From contig WJJV01000080.1 of NCBI GenBank assembly GCA_014729495.1, forward strand, positions 1 through 14,952: DNA of 14,952 nt, in the 5' to 3' direction. Below the pieces are notes generated by a model that had not been told where the DNA came from, made no database searches, and saw nothing but the letters and a program-made list of their open reading frames with translations. This document shows positions 1 through 7,235 of the stretch, one piece after another (the stretch's first letter is position 1; each line of letters opens with the position of its first letter). Made by a program: the position numbers and the translations under genes. The stretch comes from Candidatus Woesearchaeota archaeon (lineage in GTDB: Archaea > Nanobdellota > Nanobdellia > Woesearchaeales > UBA12501).

Positions 1-240
1 CTAGAATCAGGAGATATCCTGATAACATTTGAGACAACACCTGATTTTATTGTTGCAATGGAAAGAGCAGCAGCAATAGTGACTGTTCAGGGAGGCATAA
101 CAAGCCATGCAGCGATAGTTTCAAGAGAGATGGGCAAGCCGTGCATTGTTGGTGTAAGGGATGCCACAAAGAGATTCAAGGATGGAGATCTCATAGAAGT
201 AGATGCCAATAAAGGCATTGTGAGGAGAATCAATCCTTAG
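1..240 (+). CDS. C-terminal end of PEP-utilising enzyme (phosphohistidine swivelling domain), 5' end outside window
   Basis: The frame is open from base 1 to the TAG at 238-240, giving 79 residues of a longer protein. It holds the motif GGITSHAAIVSREMGKPCIVG, which is the phosphohistidine signature of the PEP-utilisers mobile domain; the His in TSHAA is the residue that carries phosphate in PEP synthase, pyruvate phosphate dikinase and enzyme I. The chain ends about 40 residues after this motif, so no TIM-barrel PEP-binding domain follows as it would in classical PpsA or PPDK. It is therefore more like the archaeal proteins that have the swivelling domain at the very C-terminus, or a rearranged PEP synthase. 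Which of these it is cannot be decided without the missing N-terminal part. The last 11 bases overlap the 3' end of the convergent regulator gene. Confidence 0.85.
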   Translation, partial: LESGDILITFETTPDFIVAMERAAAIVTVQGGITSHAAIVSREMGKPCIVGVRDATKRFKDGDLIEVDANKGIVRRINP

Positions 241-985
241 CTCCTTTCCATAACTCCTCAAAATAACCTTTGAAGCTTTCTGCTATTTCCCTGCTTTTTA
301 TAATAAAGAAAATAGGCTCTTTACTGAGAATTGAGATAAAAGCTGTTTCTCCATAGATGTTCACTGATACCAATGAAGCGTAATTCATGTATCTGACTTT
401 GCAGTATTTTGATCTCTCTATTGTCGGCCATTTTCCTCTTGCTTCCTCACTGAACAGAAACCTCCTTTTTAGTTTAAGATTATCTTTCTTATTCTCCAGC
501 CGTACAAAAAAATCATGTATCTTTTTGCCGTATCTTATAGGGGAGGTCACACCAATTACATGATTAACAGCATTCTTTTTCTTAAGATAGTCTGTTTCAT
601 CATTGAATACAGTTATCATGCCTTTCATTCCCATATATACTTCTGCCTGCTGTTTCTCTCTTGCTGATTCAATCTTTTTCATCAGCTCAGGAATCAGATT
701 CTCGGCTTCTTCTCTTCTCTCTTCTATCTCTTTCTCTTTTTCCTCCAGCATTTCCACAATCCTTTTTGGAGATGCAGCAGCCCAGTGCATTACATTCTTC
801 TTTATTATGTGGCTCACAAGCCCTTTTCTCTCAAGCCTTTTCAGTATCTTGTAGGTTTTTGATGTAGAAACCCCTGATCTCTCAACTATGGGTCCTGTGG
901 TGCTCTGGCCAAGGTCAAGCAGAGCCAGGTATATCCTGCTTTCTCCTGGTGTCATGCCGATTCTCTCAAGTGTTTCTGGCTTCAT
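230..985 (-). CDS. TrmB-family transcriptional regulator
   Basis: This gene encodes 251 residues. The N-terminal 75 or so form a winged helix typical of TrmB proteins, with GMTPGESRIYLALLDLG followed by a recognition-helix region around SGVSTSKTYKILKRLERKGLV. A strongly charged helical linker (EEKEKEIEERREEAENL) follows, which in this family mediates dimerisation. The C-terminal effector-binding domain ends in a segment (IIKSREIAESFKGYFEELW) that recurs in other regulators of this window. I place the start at the ATG at 985; a TTG two codons earlier is possible. A TATA-like stretch at about 1003-1012 lies roughly 25 bases before the ATG, so the mRNA is probably leaderless. TrmB proteins usually respond to sugars; the effector here is unknown. 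Its position beside a PEP-converting enzyme would fit control of central carbon metabolism, which is inference. Confidence 0.85.
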   Translation of the reverse strand: MKPETLERIGMTPGESRIYLALLDLGQSTTGPIVERSGVSTSKTYKILKRLERKGLVSHIIKKNVMHWAAASPKRIVEMLEEKEKEIEERREEAENLIPELMKKIESAREKQQAEVYMGMKGMITVFNDETDYLKKKNAVNHVIGVTSPIRYGKKIHDFFVRLENKKDNLKLKRRFLFSEEARGKWPTIERSKYCKVRYMNYASLVSVNIYGETAFISILSKEPIFFIIKSREIAESFKGYFEELWKGAKD

Positions 986-1027
986 AAACAAGAAAATGCC
1001 TTATTGATATATAAATATTATTATTTT

Positions 1028-1044
1028 GTTCACCTAAGGGGAAC
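1028..1044. promoter_or_regulatory. Palindromic operator candidate in a divergent promoter
   Basis: The sequence fits GTTCnCCTnAGGnGAAC, a 17-bp dyad with one mismatched pair. It lies between two outward-facing TATA-like elements, about 1003-1012 for the minus-strand TrmB gene and about 1052-1066 for the plus-strand gene at 1096. This is the expected place for a regulator controlling both promoters, and the adjacent TrmB-type protein is the obvious candidate (autoregulation). Seen: the dyad and the TATA-like boxes. Inferred: that it is bound by this regulator. Confidence 0.6.
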
Positions 1045-1095
1045 ATTAAATTAATATATTTATTTATTGTGCTTACTGCTTAGTGGGTGGTTAAA

Positions 1096-1815
1096 ATGAA
1101 GTATACACTACATCAGAAGCTCGGCACAGTGCATGAAAGGATAGAACTTGGACCTGTGGAATTCTTTGGACCTAATTTATATCTTGATGATCCTGATGTT
1201 ATAAATCTTGTAAGAAGGAAGATTATAGAGCCATATGAGAACCATCCTGCAGTTAATGATGTAATCTATAGTAAAAAGACTATAACAGAAAGAGTACAGC
1301 CGGTCTGCAGAAGGATAGAAGATATTGCTGAAGAATACAGATCTGTCAGATTATCTAAGAAATTTAGACAAGAACAGGTTTTTGGACAGGAAGAGGAAAA
1401 CATTCAAGACGAGCTTAAGGATATTATAGACATAAAGCAGCAGATTCCTTATGATATGAAGATACATTCTGAAAGAGCAAAGAGATTCTTTGACTGGATG
1501 ACTGGTGGAAACTGGAGAAGTGATAAGGATGCATGGAAGCCTTTTTATGCTATATTCAGGAACGGTCTGATCCCTACAATCTCACTTTATGCTGGATGTG
1601 AACTCTTTGAGGTCTCAGATAAATTATCCCCTCTATTACCCCCTGTTATAGAAACAGCATTTTTTGTTCTTTCAGACCTATCCTGTGGAGCTTTAATAAC
1701 AGCCCCATTCACAAGACCTAAGTATACTCACAAGGGCATCCAGAAATTATCAGTGGGATTAGAGAATAAAACAAAACATCTTGATAAAATGATTCAGGAA
1801 GCATATGATATTTAA
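1096..1815 (+). CDS. Unrecognised protein, possible C-terminal membrane-associated part
   Basis: This gene encodes 239 residues and I do not recognise the family. The ATG at 1096 is preferred over the GTG at 1087 because GGTGG at 1086-1090 then serves as a Shine-Dalgarno with 5-base spacing. The first two thirds are charged and probably helical (for example RRIEDIAEEYRSVRLSKKF). The last third is more hydrophobic, with NGLIPTISLYAGCELF and PPVIETAFFVLSDLSCGALI, which could be one or two membrane-embedded segments. It is divergently transcribed from the TrmB regulator and shares its palindromic promoter region, so it is a candidate regulatory target. Confidence 0.7.
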   Translation: MKYTLHQKLGTVHERIELGPVEFFGPNLYLDDPDVINLVRRKIIEPYENHPAVNDVIYSKKTITERVQPVCRRIEDIAEEYRSVRLSKKFRQEQVFGQEEENIQDELKDIIDIKQQIPYDMKIHSERAKRFFDWMTGGNWRSDKDAWKPFYAIFRNGLIPTISLYAGCELFEVSDKLSPLLPPVIETAFFVLSDLSCGALITAPFTRPKYTHKGIQKLSVGLENKTKHLDKMIQEAYDI

Positions 1816-1829
1816 TAAACAAAAACTAA

Positions 1830-1967
1830 CTAATCACTCTCTTCTTCATCCTCTTCTGCAAAGAAGCTGCCGAGCTTCTGGCTGCTGCTCCTGGCCTTGT
1901 AGCTTATCCTGCCGTTGCCATTCCCTTTCAATGTCTTTGTGTTTGTCTTTCTCCCCTTTTTTATCAC
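1830..1967 (-). CDS. Small 45-residue protein, basic start and acidic end
   Basis: This short gene was found by reading the minus strand after the stop of the thymidylate synthase-like gene. It starts with GTG at 1967 and ends with TAG at 1830-1832. The start is fixed by a strong Shine-Dalgarno (AGAGGTGAC at about 1975-1983, 8 bases upstream) and by an in-frame stop two codons before the GTG. The protein begins IKKGRKTNTKTLKGNGNGR, continues ISYKARSSSQKLGSFFAE and ends in an acidic run EEDEEESD. It has no cysteines and no membrane segment. The charge polarity is typical of small nucleic-acid- or ribosome-associated archaeal proteins, but no function can be assigned. It lies 28 bases behind the thymidylate synthase-like gene and is probably co-transcribed with it. 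Confidence 0.65.
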   Translation of the reverse strand: MIKKGRKTNTKTLKGNGNGRISYKARSSSQKLGSFFAEEDEEESD

Positions 1968-1974
1968 TGTCTAA

Positions 1975-1984
1975 GTCACCTCTT
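1975..1984 (-). promoter_or_regulatory. Strong Shine-Dalgarno of the 45-residue gene
   Basis: On the minus strand this reads AAGAGGTGAC, which matches the archaeal 16S 3' end complement (GAGGTGA) over seven bases. It is 8 bases before the GTG at 1967. This is the main evidence that the small frame behind it is translated. Confidence 0.7.
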
Positions 1985-1995
1985 TTTTATGGTTA

Positions 1996-3669
1996 TTATA
2001 TCTTAATTTCCTTGTCCTGCTCAAACTCAAGATCTTTCTTCAGCGCAATCTCTGCCTTCTGTATCTGCTCTCCGAGATACATTGCATGGCCTGTGTTTAT
2101 CATATTTGAATGCGATATCTTCTCCCTCAGCTCTCTTGCTGTTGTTCCGTCCCACATGTCAATCACCTTGTGATTGTTGGGGTCATGATGGTTGACTATT
2201 ATTTTTCCGCCCTTGACCTCTACTGTGAATATTCCTCTTGGATCATTGTATTCTGGCTCAAACTTCCTGTTGTTCTTGAGCATCTCCTCTACCTGCTTGT
2301 AATAGTGCTTGTATATCTGAGCAGAGGATGATATGATAGTCAATATGCCGGCCTCTACACCTATTCCGTCAGCTATGAACTTCTGTATTGCAGCGCAGCC
2401 ATAGGCATTCTCAGGCCAGCCCTGTGCCATGTCATGGCTTCTGAAGTATATTGTGAGGTTCAGCCGGTCATCCACTACCATTGCCTGTATCTGGCTGAGG
2501 CATGGGCTGCTCTTGTGCTTTCTCATGAGCTCATCAGCCACATGCCATGTCATTCCTATGCATGCCTTTGAGTACATGTCCCTCTTCAGCACATCAACAA
2601 TGTCCTGCAGCTGGTCTATCTCGCAGTAATCTTCTGTATAGGTCACATTAGCGTCAATATGGGATCCCTGTCCGAACTCAAAGTCCTTGTATTCCTTTGT
2701 TGTCACAAGCTCCTTTATCCTGTCTGGAGCAGGGTAGAAGTACGCTCTTAGCTTGTTGCCGTAAGTGTATGCCTTTCCTTCAGGAAGCTTTGGAGACAGT
2801 ATCTCTGCCTGATAAGCCTTTATCTTATCCTGCGTCAAAGGCACAAGAAAAGGGTTGAGAGAAAGATCCATGCTCTGAGGGTCATGGATGACAGCAACAA
2901 GGTTGTTCACCTCTTTCACCCACCTGTCTGTATCAGCATTCATCAGATTGAGCTTGCCGTACTTGTAGATGACATGCATTATCTCAATCCATGTCTTTGG
3001 GATTGTTGTTGAGCTTACTATTATAGGCCCTCCTTCATGAGGGAATGACTCTGATGCCTCCTCATACTCAAATGTCTTTGGCTCTTCCATGAACGGCCCT
3101 TTGTCCTCAAGCTCTTTCATTATCTTGTTTGCCTCTTCTATCTTCTGCTGAAGAGTATGATCAGGGAATCTTGTGTTTAGGTCTATCAGCTCTACACTCT
3201 CCCTCACTTTCTCTATCATCTCTGAGGGTATGTGCTTGTCAAAATAAACAGACTGCTCAAATCCGGGAATCTGCCTGTCCTCATTTATTCCCTTGTCAAA
3301 GAATGCGCGGAGTGCGTTTGCGCTTGTATTCTCTGTCTTTGTGTCAGAGCCGTCTTTTGAGGCATACTCTTCGCCGAGCATTATTATGTATCTTATGCAT
3401 GGATTGCCCAGGATATTCCTCATCATGCCATTTATTCCAGAAGGAGTATAGAAGTTGGTAGCTATTGCAAGCTTCTCCTTGTCAAGCTTTGGCACAACAG
3501 CATCCCTCATTGTCCAGAGGAATGTCACAGCCACATCTGCAGGCTTGAGACTGCCTTCCTTTGCGCAGTGGTATGAGACGCGGTCCTTGACTGCAACAGG
3601 CCAGCCTTTCTGGTTGTCAGAACCCACCTGCTCTTTTATAAGATTGAGAATCTTTTCTTCATCGCCCAT
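1996..3669 (-). CDS. Three-part protein: MtrA-like, thymidylate synthase-like, DUF4346-like
   Basis: This gene encodes 557 residues. Residues 20-165 resemble MtrA, the corrinoid subunit of tetrahydromethanopterin S-methyltransferase (KGWPVA near 21; ILGNPCIRYIIMLGEE at 86-101; IPGFEQSVYFDKHIPSEMIE at 134-153). The GHxxGQ-like stretch that I recall as carrying the cobalt-ligand His is replaced by a Ser/Thr-rich segment (105-118). Residues about 225-465 align with thymidylate synthase: SSPCLSQ with nucleophile Cys390, then YFRSHDM (Arg410) and Asn421 matching human TS PPCH, QRSGDM and FN; the later HIY motif appears as QIY (451-453). Residues about 475-552 match the DUF4346 pattern (DPRGIFTVEV, then GHAMYLGEQIQKAEIAL, ending EFEQD). 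A likely role is C1 transfer to a pyrimidine nucleotide (dTMP or a hydroxymethyl nucleotide) using a pterin-type donor. TATA-like TTATTTAAATAAG at 3703-3715 and weak GGGAA before the ATG support this start. Confidence 0.8.
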   Translation of the reverse strand: MGDEEKILNLIKEQVGSDNQKGWPVAVKDRVSYHCAKEGSLKPADVAVTFLWTMRDAVVPKLDKEKLAIATNFYTPSGINGMMRNILGNPCIRYIIMLGEEYASKDGSDTKTENTSANALRAFFDKGINEDRQIPGFEQSVYFDKHIPSEMIEKVRESVELIDLNTRFPDHTLQQKIEEANKIMKELEDKGPFMEEPKTFEYEEASESFPHEGGPIIVSSTTIPKTWIEIMHVIYKYGKLNLMNADTDRWVKEVNNLVAVIHDPQSMDLSLNPFLVPLTQDKIKAYQAEILSPKLPEGKAYTYGNKLRAYFYPAPDRIKELVTTKEYKDFEFGQGSHIDANVTYTEDYCEIDQLQDIVDVLKRDMYSKACIGMTWHVADELMRKHKSSPCLSQIQAMVVDDRLNLTIYFRSHDMAQGWPENAYGCAAIQKFIADGIGVEAGILTIISSSAQIYKHYYKQVEEMLKNNRKFEPEYNDPRGIFTVEVKGGKIIVNHHDPNNHKVIDMWDGTTARELREKISHSNMINTGHAMYLGEQIQKAEIALKKDLEFEQDKEIKI

Positions 3670-3702
3670 TATATTCCCTTAAAGAAAATGTAGTGCAGGT
3701 TC

Positions 3703-3715
3703 TTATTTAAATAAT
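3703..3715 (-). promoter_or_regulatory. TATA-like promoter of the thymidylate synthase-like gene
   Basis: On the minus strand this reads TTATTTAAATAAG. Its centre is about 40 bases before the ATG at 3669, which predicts a short leader of roughly 14 bases. That leader contains a weak purine-rich Shine-Dalgarno (AAGGGAA at 3674-3680). Confidence 0.5.
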
Positions 3716-3762
3716 GTTAAACTCAATAATATATTATTGAAAATAGAAATTAGATTGTGTTA

Positions 3763-4287
3763 TCACTGGCCTGTGTCTTTCTGCGGGAACTGCACTATAG
3801 AGACAAGCTGCTCATCCATTATATCACCATTATCAGCGCTTACCTTGACATTGAGGGTCTTGAAGCTCTTTGTGACATGAGTTATGTTATATACTATGCC
3901 TATTCCGTCAATGTTCTGGAGTATTGCTATTATTTCCACAGGCATCTCAGCAGGGTATTTTGTCTTCTGAAGGTCCTCGACAATAGCTATTGCTTCCTTG
4001 AAGTCTATGTTGACCTTGCTGATGTCTGTTTTGTTCACTTTCATGCCTTCTGGCTTGAAAGGCTTCTCTGTTGAGTGCAGGCTCGCATCCTCTCCTTCAA
4101 CATCAAATGATGTTATGAGGTCCTTTTCCTTGTCATAGTAGCCTATCTGGCACTGGTCACTGTCTTTCTTGAGTATGAAGAAGATGTGGCAGAGGTAAGG
4201 CTCTGGATTGTCCTTTCTCCATTCACTGAATGCACTGCTGGCCTCAAGCAGGCCAAGTACTTTCTTTGCTGAGATAATGTCTGGCAT
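3763..4287 (-). CDS. Unrecognised soluble protein with a PepSY-like C-terminal half
   Basis: This gene encodes 174 residues and no family is recognised with certainty. The C-terminal half (residues about 90-165) has the helix-then-strands pattern of PepSY-type domains: a helix DFKEAIAIVEDLQKTKYP, then IAILQNIDGIGIVYNITHV, then LNVKVSADNGDIMDEQLVSI. In PepSY proteins such strands end with a turn like the ADNGDI seen here. There is no signal peptide or membrane segment, so unlike secreted PepSY proteins it should be cytoplasmic. A TATA-like CTTAAATAAAC at 4307-4317 lies 25 bases before the ATG, so the transcript is probably leaderless and separate from its neighbours. Confidence 0.65.
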   Translation of the reverse strand: MPDIISAKKVLGLLEASSAFSEWRKDNPEPYLCHIFFILKKDSDQCQIGYYDKEKDLITSFDVEGEDASLHSTEKPFKPEGMKVNKTDISKVNIDFKEAIAIVEDLQKTKYPAEMPVEIIAILQNIDGIGIVYNITHVTKSFKTLNVKVSADNGDIMDEQLVSIVQFPQKDTGQ

Positions 4288-4306
4288 GGAGAAACTGAGA
4301 GAACAG

Positions 4307-4317
4307 GTTTATTTAAG
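4307..4317 (-). promoter_or_regulatory. TATA-like box 25 bases before the ATG at 4287
   Basis: On the minus strand this reads CTTAAATAAAC. The spacing fits a leaderless transcript starting at or just before the ATG at 4287. Confidence 0.5.
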
Positions 4318-4356
4318 TTTTGCGGTTAAATTGATTATATGAATCCATACAATCCT

Positions 4357-5082
4357 TTAGTCTTTTGCATAGAACATCCCCTGCAGCATCTCCACAGCTT
4401 TCCTCATGTCCTTGTCCCTTCTAAGTTTCATGTTGGGATGATCTCCATATCCTTTCTGGACTGCTCTGAAGATATTTTCCTCAATCATCGCAGCCCTCAG
4501 GGAATCATAGCTGTTCATGTATCTTGTGTCATCTCTTGGGCCATAGACTATCACTGGAGCCTCGTTCTTCTCTGCATTCTCAAGCAATGGCTCGATCACA
4601 TCAGGAAGAGTCTTTGCAACAACACCCTTCTGAAGCATCATCTTCAGCCTTTCTTCCTGAGGCATCTGCCTGAACCACTCTGCTGCCTCATAAAGCTTGA
4701 ATGCAATCACTGCTTTTGGAGGGAAGAATCCTGCTGCCTTGACAGCATCATCAAGATCAGTTGATACATTATATGAGAAAGGAGAGTTATGCAGTAAGGC
4801 ATAGATTCTCAGGAACTTCATCGCCTTAAGAGGATCATTGAATACCACTGGAATCATGTCATAAAGCGCATCAGGAGGCATCCCAAGATATGGGTCATGC
4901 TTTCTTCCAAGCAGCATTGATACGCTTTCCTCAGAACCATTCCTTCTGTCTCTCCTCATTGAGTCAAGAACTTTCCTGCAGTGATTCCATGCCTGCTCTT
5001 CATTGTTTGATTCCAATGATTCAGGCTCGTGTATAATCCTGTCAGGACTTACAAAATCTTCTATTATCTCGAGCTCAGGCAT
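4357..5082 (-). CDS. Unrecognised helical cytoplasmic protein
   Basis: This gene encodes 241 residues when started at the ATG at 5082 (MPELEIIEDF). The open frame extends upstream to 5160, but that would run through the TATA-like box at 5105-5116, which is 28 bases before 5082; I therefore reject the longer form. The protein is soluble, with alternating charged helices, for example AVIAFKLYEAAEWFRQMPQEE and DKDMRKAVEMLQGMF at the end. It has no cysteine pairs, nucleotide-binding loop or metal motif that I can recognise. It is divergent from the EndoQ-like nuclease gene, and the two share about 108 bases of promoter sequence. Confidence 0.65.
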   Translation of the reverse strand: MPELEIIEDFVSPDRIIHEPESLESNNEEQAWNHCRKVLDSMRRDRRNGSEESVSMLLGRKHDPYLGMPPDALYDMIPVVFNDPLKAMKFLRIYALLHNSPFSYNVSTDLDDAVKAAGFFPPKAVIAFKLYEAAEWFRQMPQEERLKMMLQKGVVAKTLPDVIEPLLENAEKNEAPVIVYGPRDDTRYMNSYDSLRAAMIEENIFRAVQKGYGDHPNMKLRRDKDMRKAVEMLQGMFYAKD

Positions 5083-5190
5083 ACAGTGATTATATGCTCT
5101 TAAAGATATATAAAATTTGTGATGTTGTGTTTGTATCGCAATCTTTTTATAAGATATCATAAAAGCATCTGATTATACTAAAGGGGTTTT
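5083..5190. promoter_or_regulatory. Divergent promoter region of the 241-residue gene and endoQ
   Basis: A minus-strand TATA-like box lies at 5105-5116. For the plus strand, a TTTTTATAAG stretch at about 5143-5152 is the best TATA candidate, and AAAGGGG at about 5180-5186 may act as Shine-Dalgarno for the ATG at 5191. A partial inverted repeat (TTTTAT and ATAAAA around AAGATATC) overlaps the plus-strand TATA. Confidence 0.4.
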
Positions 5191-6459
5191 ATGGCAATAA
5201 TATCAGACCTGCATGTGCACAGCAGATACTCAAGAGCTACAGGAAAGGAGCTTAATCTCCAGAATCTTGAGAAATGGGCTCTTGTCAAGGGAGTTGATCT
5301 TCTCGGCACAGGTGATTTCACCCATCCTAAATGGATTGAGGAGGTGAGGGAGAACCTTGAGGAGGATGATACAGGAATACTGAGGAGCAAGAATGGTTAT
5401 CCATTTGTCCTCCAGAGCGAACTGTCACTCATATATTCCCAGGGGGGCAAAGGAAGGAGGATACATCTCGTTCTGCTCGCGCCTGATCTTGATGTAGTGA
5501 AGCAGATCACAGATTATCTTCTCACAAAAGGCCGTATTGACTATGATGGAAGGCCTATATTCGGAATCCCCTGCATTGACTTCACAGAAGAGATGAAGAA
5601 GATAAGCAAGAAGATAGAGATAATACCTGCGCATGTCTGGACACCATGGTTCGGCCTGTTCGGAGCAAACGGAGGATTTGATTCTGTTGAAGAGGCATTC
5701 GGGGATCAGGCAAAGCATATCCACGCTCTTGAGACTGGTTTAAGCTCTGACCCTCCGATGAACTGGAGGCTTTCAAATCTTGACAAGTACTCTCTTGTAT
5801 CATTCTCTGATCTCCATTCATACTGGCCATGGAGATTAGGCAGGGAAGCTACAATCTTTGACATCAAGCTTACATATGATAATCTTCTCAAGGCCATCAG
5901 GACAAAAGAAGGGCTCTCTGAGACAATAGAGGTGGATCCAAATTACGGAAAGTACCATTTCACAGGACACCGCAAATGCAATGTGTGCATTGATCCAGAG
6001 AAATCTGCACAATTGAAGCACATATGCCCTAAGTGCGGGAAGAAGCTCACAGTCGGAGTGCTTGAGAGGATTGAGGAGCTTGCTGACAGGCCCGAGGGAT
6101 TCAGGCCAGAGGGAGCAAAGCCTTTCAGGATACTGCTTCCTCTTTCTGATATGCTGTCAAAGATTCTCGGAAAGGCTGTTGCCACAAAGACAGTATGGAA
6201 TGAATACAACAAGCTGATTGATAATTTCAAGTCAGAGTATAATATTCTTCTTAATGTTCCTGAAGAGAACCTCAAGGCTGTGACAAGCGATAGGATAGCA
6301 GAGATGGTGTTAAGGAACCGTAAAGGAGATATTGACATACTTCCAGGCTATGATGGAGAGTATGGAGTCCCTGTTTTCTCAGAAGAGGACCGGAAGAATT
6401 CTGCAGAGGAGATTGATATCTCTGCAGTCCAGAAGCAGACATCATTAGGAGATTTCTAA
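5191..6459 (+). CDS. endoQ: Endonuclease Q-like PHP-domain DNA repair nuclease with C-terminal PIP box
   Basis: This gene encodes 422 residues, the length of archaeal EndoQ (TIGR00375-type) proteins. The PHP metal-site residues are in order: DLHVH (Asp6, His8, His10), GTGDFTH (Asp42, His45), QSELSL (Glu77), IPAHVWTPWFG (His148) and FSDLHSYWPWRLG (Asp207, His209). A four-cysteine zinc site follows (Cys263-x2-Cys266 and Cys279-x2-Cys282). In Pyrococcus, EndoQ cuts DNA 5' of uracil, hypoxanthine, xanthine and abasic sites. The last seven residues, QTSLGDF (416-422), fit the PCNA-interaction pattern QxxLxxF and are the final residues, as expected for an accessible PIP box. It stands alone, divergent from an orphan and convergent with a membrane protein. 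Confidence 0.85.
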   Translation: MAIISDLHVHSRYSRATGKELNLQNLEKWALVKGVDLLGTGDFTHPKWIEEVRENLEEDDTGILRSKNGYPFVLQSELSLIYSQGGKGRRIHLVLLAPDLDVVKQITDYLLTKGRIDYDGRPIFGIPCIDFTEEMKKISKKIEIIPAHVWTPWFGLFGANGGFDSVEEAFGDQAKHIHALETGLSSDPPMNWRLSNLDKYSLVSFSDLHSYWPWRLGREATIFDIKLTYDNLLKAIRTKEGLSETIEVDPNYGKYHFTGHRKCNVCIDPEKSAQLKHICPKCGKKLTVGVLERIEELADRPEGFRPEGAKPFRILLPLSDMLSKILGKAVATKTVWNEYNKLIDNFKSEYNILLNVPEENLKAVTSDRIAEMVLRNRKGDIDILPGYDGEYGVPVFSEEDRKNSAEEIDISAVQKQTSLGDF

Positions 6460-6483
6460 AAGACACTGTTTTCTTTGTGATTT

Positions 6484-7185
6484 TTATGCAAGTATTACTT
6501 CTATTGCTGCAAGCACAAGGTAGAATATGACTCCTGTAAGAAAGTATGTGGGCCTTCCCTGCCTGTACTTTGGAAGAGTATCCCTCACTATTATGTAAAG
6601 AAGTATTCCTGTGATGAATGCGAACATAGCATAATATGCATTCAGAGGAACATCAAGAAGCAGAGCGAACAATGCTCCAAAGAACACAGAACCTGAGCTC
6701 AGGAACTTTCCCAGATGAGTCTCTCTTACATGCTTGTGAAGATGCTCTATCAGGATGGATGATGACATCATATGATAGAATATGGGTATAAGGCTTATGT
6801 ATGCGACAACAGGCCTGTCTATCTCAAAGAAGAACATCACAGCCAGACCAAGCACAAAATGATTGACAAAGAATCCTGTTGTCCTTATATGGGTGAGCCT
6901 TTCCATCCTCTTCCTGTAGCTGGGGGTATGCTGCATGACATACTTCTCTGCTATATGCAGCAGGACAAATCCCCAGAAGAATATGAAGAAGATGCCATCG
7001 CCCACTATATTCATTCCCCTGACTATCTCAGGAAACATTGACAGGAATATATAAGAAAGGAATATGCCTGCGCTGAAGCTCGTGAATGCGACATCAAATC
7101 TCTTTAGGTGGTGCGCGTATTTCTCAAAGAAGAAGTGTGTAAGTCCAAAAAATAGAGTCAATGCCAGAGGAATATACGGCTCCAT
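6484..7185 (-). CDS. Multi-pass membrane protein, distantly ZIP-like at best
   Basis: This gene encodes 233 residues with about seven or eight hydrophobic spans, for example around residues 3-16, 35-52, 62-78, 105-121, 127-142, 165-180, 187-200 and 212-231. The segment FSAGIFLSYIFLSMFPE and several intramembrane His residues (NHFVLG, YHMMSS, IEHLHKH) recall ZIP metal transporters. However, the canonical HNxxDG and HExPHE motifs are absent, so I do not assign transport. The ATG at 7185 is the only start that keeps the first span. No good TATA sits 25 bases upstream; the T-tract of the preceding terminator is directly in front, so some read-through from the lysine-rich gene may feed it. Confidence 0.7.
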   Translation of the reverse strand: MEPYIPLALTLFFGLTHFFFEKYAHHLKRFDVAFTSFSAGIFLSYIFLSMFPEIVRGMNIVGDGIFFIFFWGFVLLHIAEKYVMQHTPSYRKRMERLTHIRTTGFFVNHFVLGLAVMFFFEIDRPVVAYISLIPIFYHMMSSSILIEHLHKHVRETHLGKFLSSGSVFFGALFALLLDVPLNAYYAMFAFITGILLYIIVRDTLPKYRQGRPTYFLTGVIFYLVLAAIEVILA

Positions 7186-7198
7186 TTGATCATTTTAT

Positions 7199-7224
7199 AA
7201 AAAAGGTGCCCTCATCCTGAGGGC
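7199..7224 (-). terminator. Hairpin plus T-tract after the lysine-rich gene
   Basis: On the minus strand a perfect 7-bp stem GCCCTCA/TGAGGGC with a 3-base loop (7208-7224) is followed by ACC and six T (7199-7204). It begins 12 bases after the TAA of the lysine-rich gene. It is a bacterial-looking intrinsic terminator; archaea terminate mainly on T-tracts, and a hairpin may add RNA 3'-end stability. Confidence 0.7.
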
Positions 7225-7235
7225 AAACAGAAGAT

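Noticed and set aside
5083..5160. N-terminal extension of the 241-residue minus-strand protein
   Set aside because: It would be encoded by the TATA-containing divergent promoter region and reads as low-complexity sequence unlike the rest of the protein.
6484..7185. ZIP-family metal transporter
   Set aside because: Only a weak likeness in one helix and scattered His residues; the HNxxDG and HExPHE metal motifs are missing.
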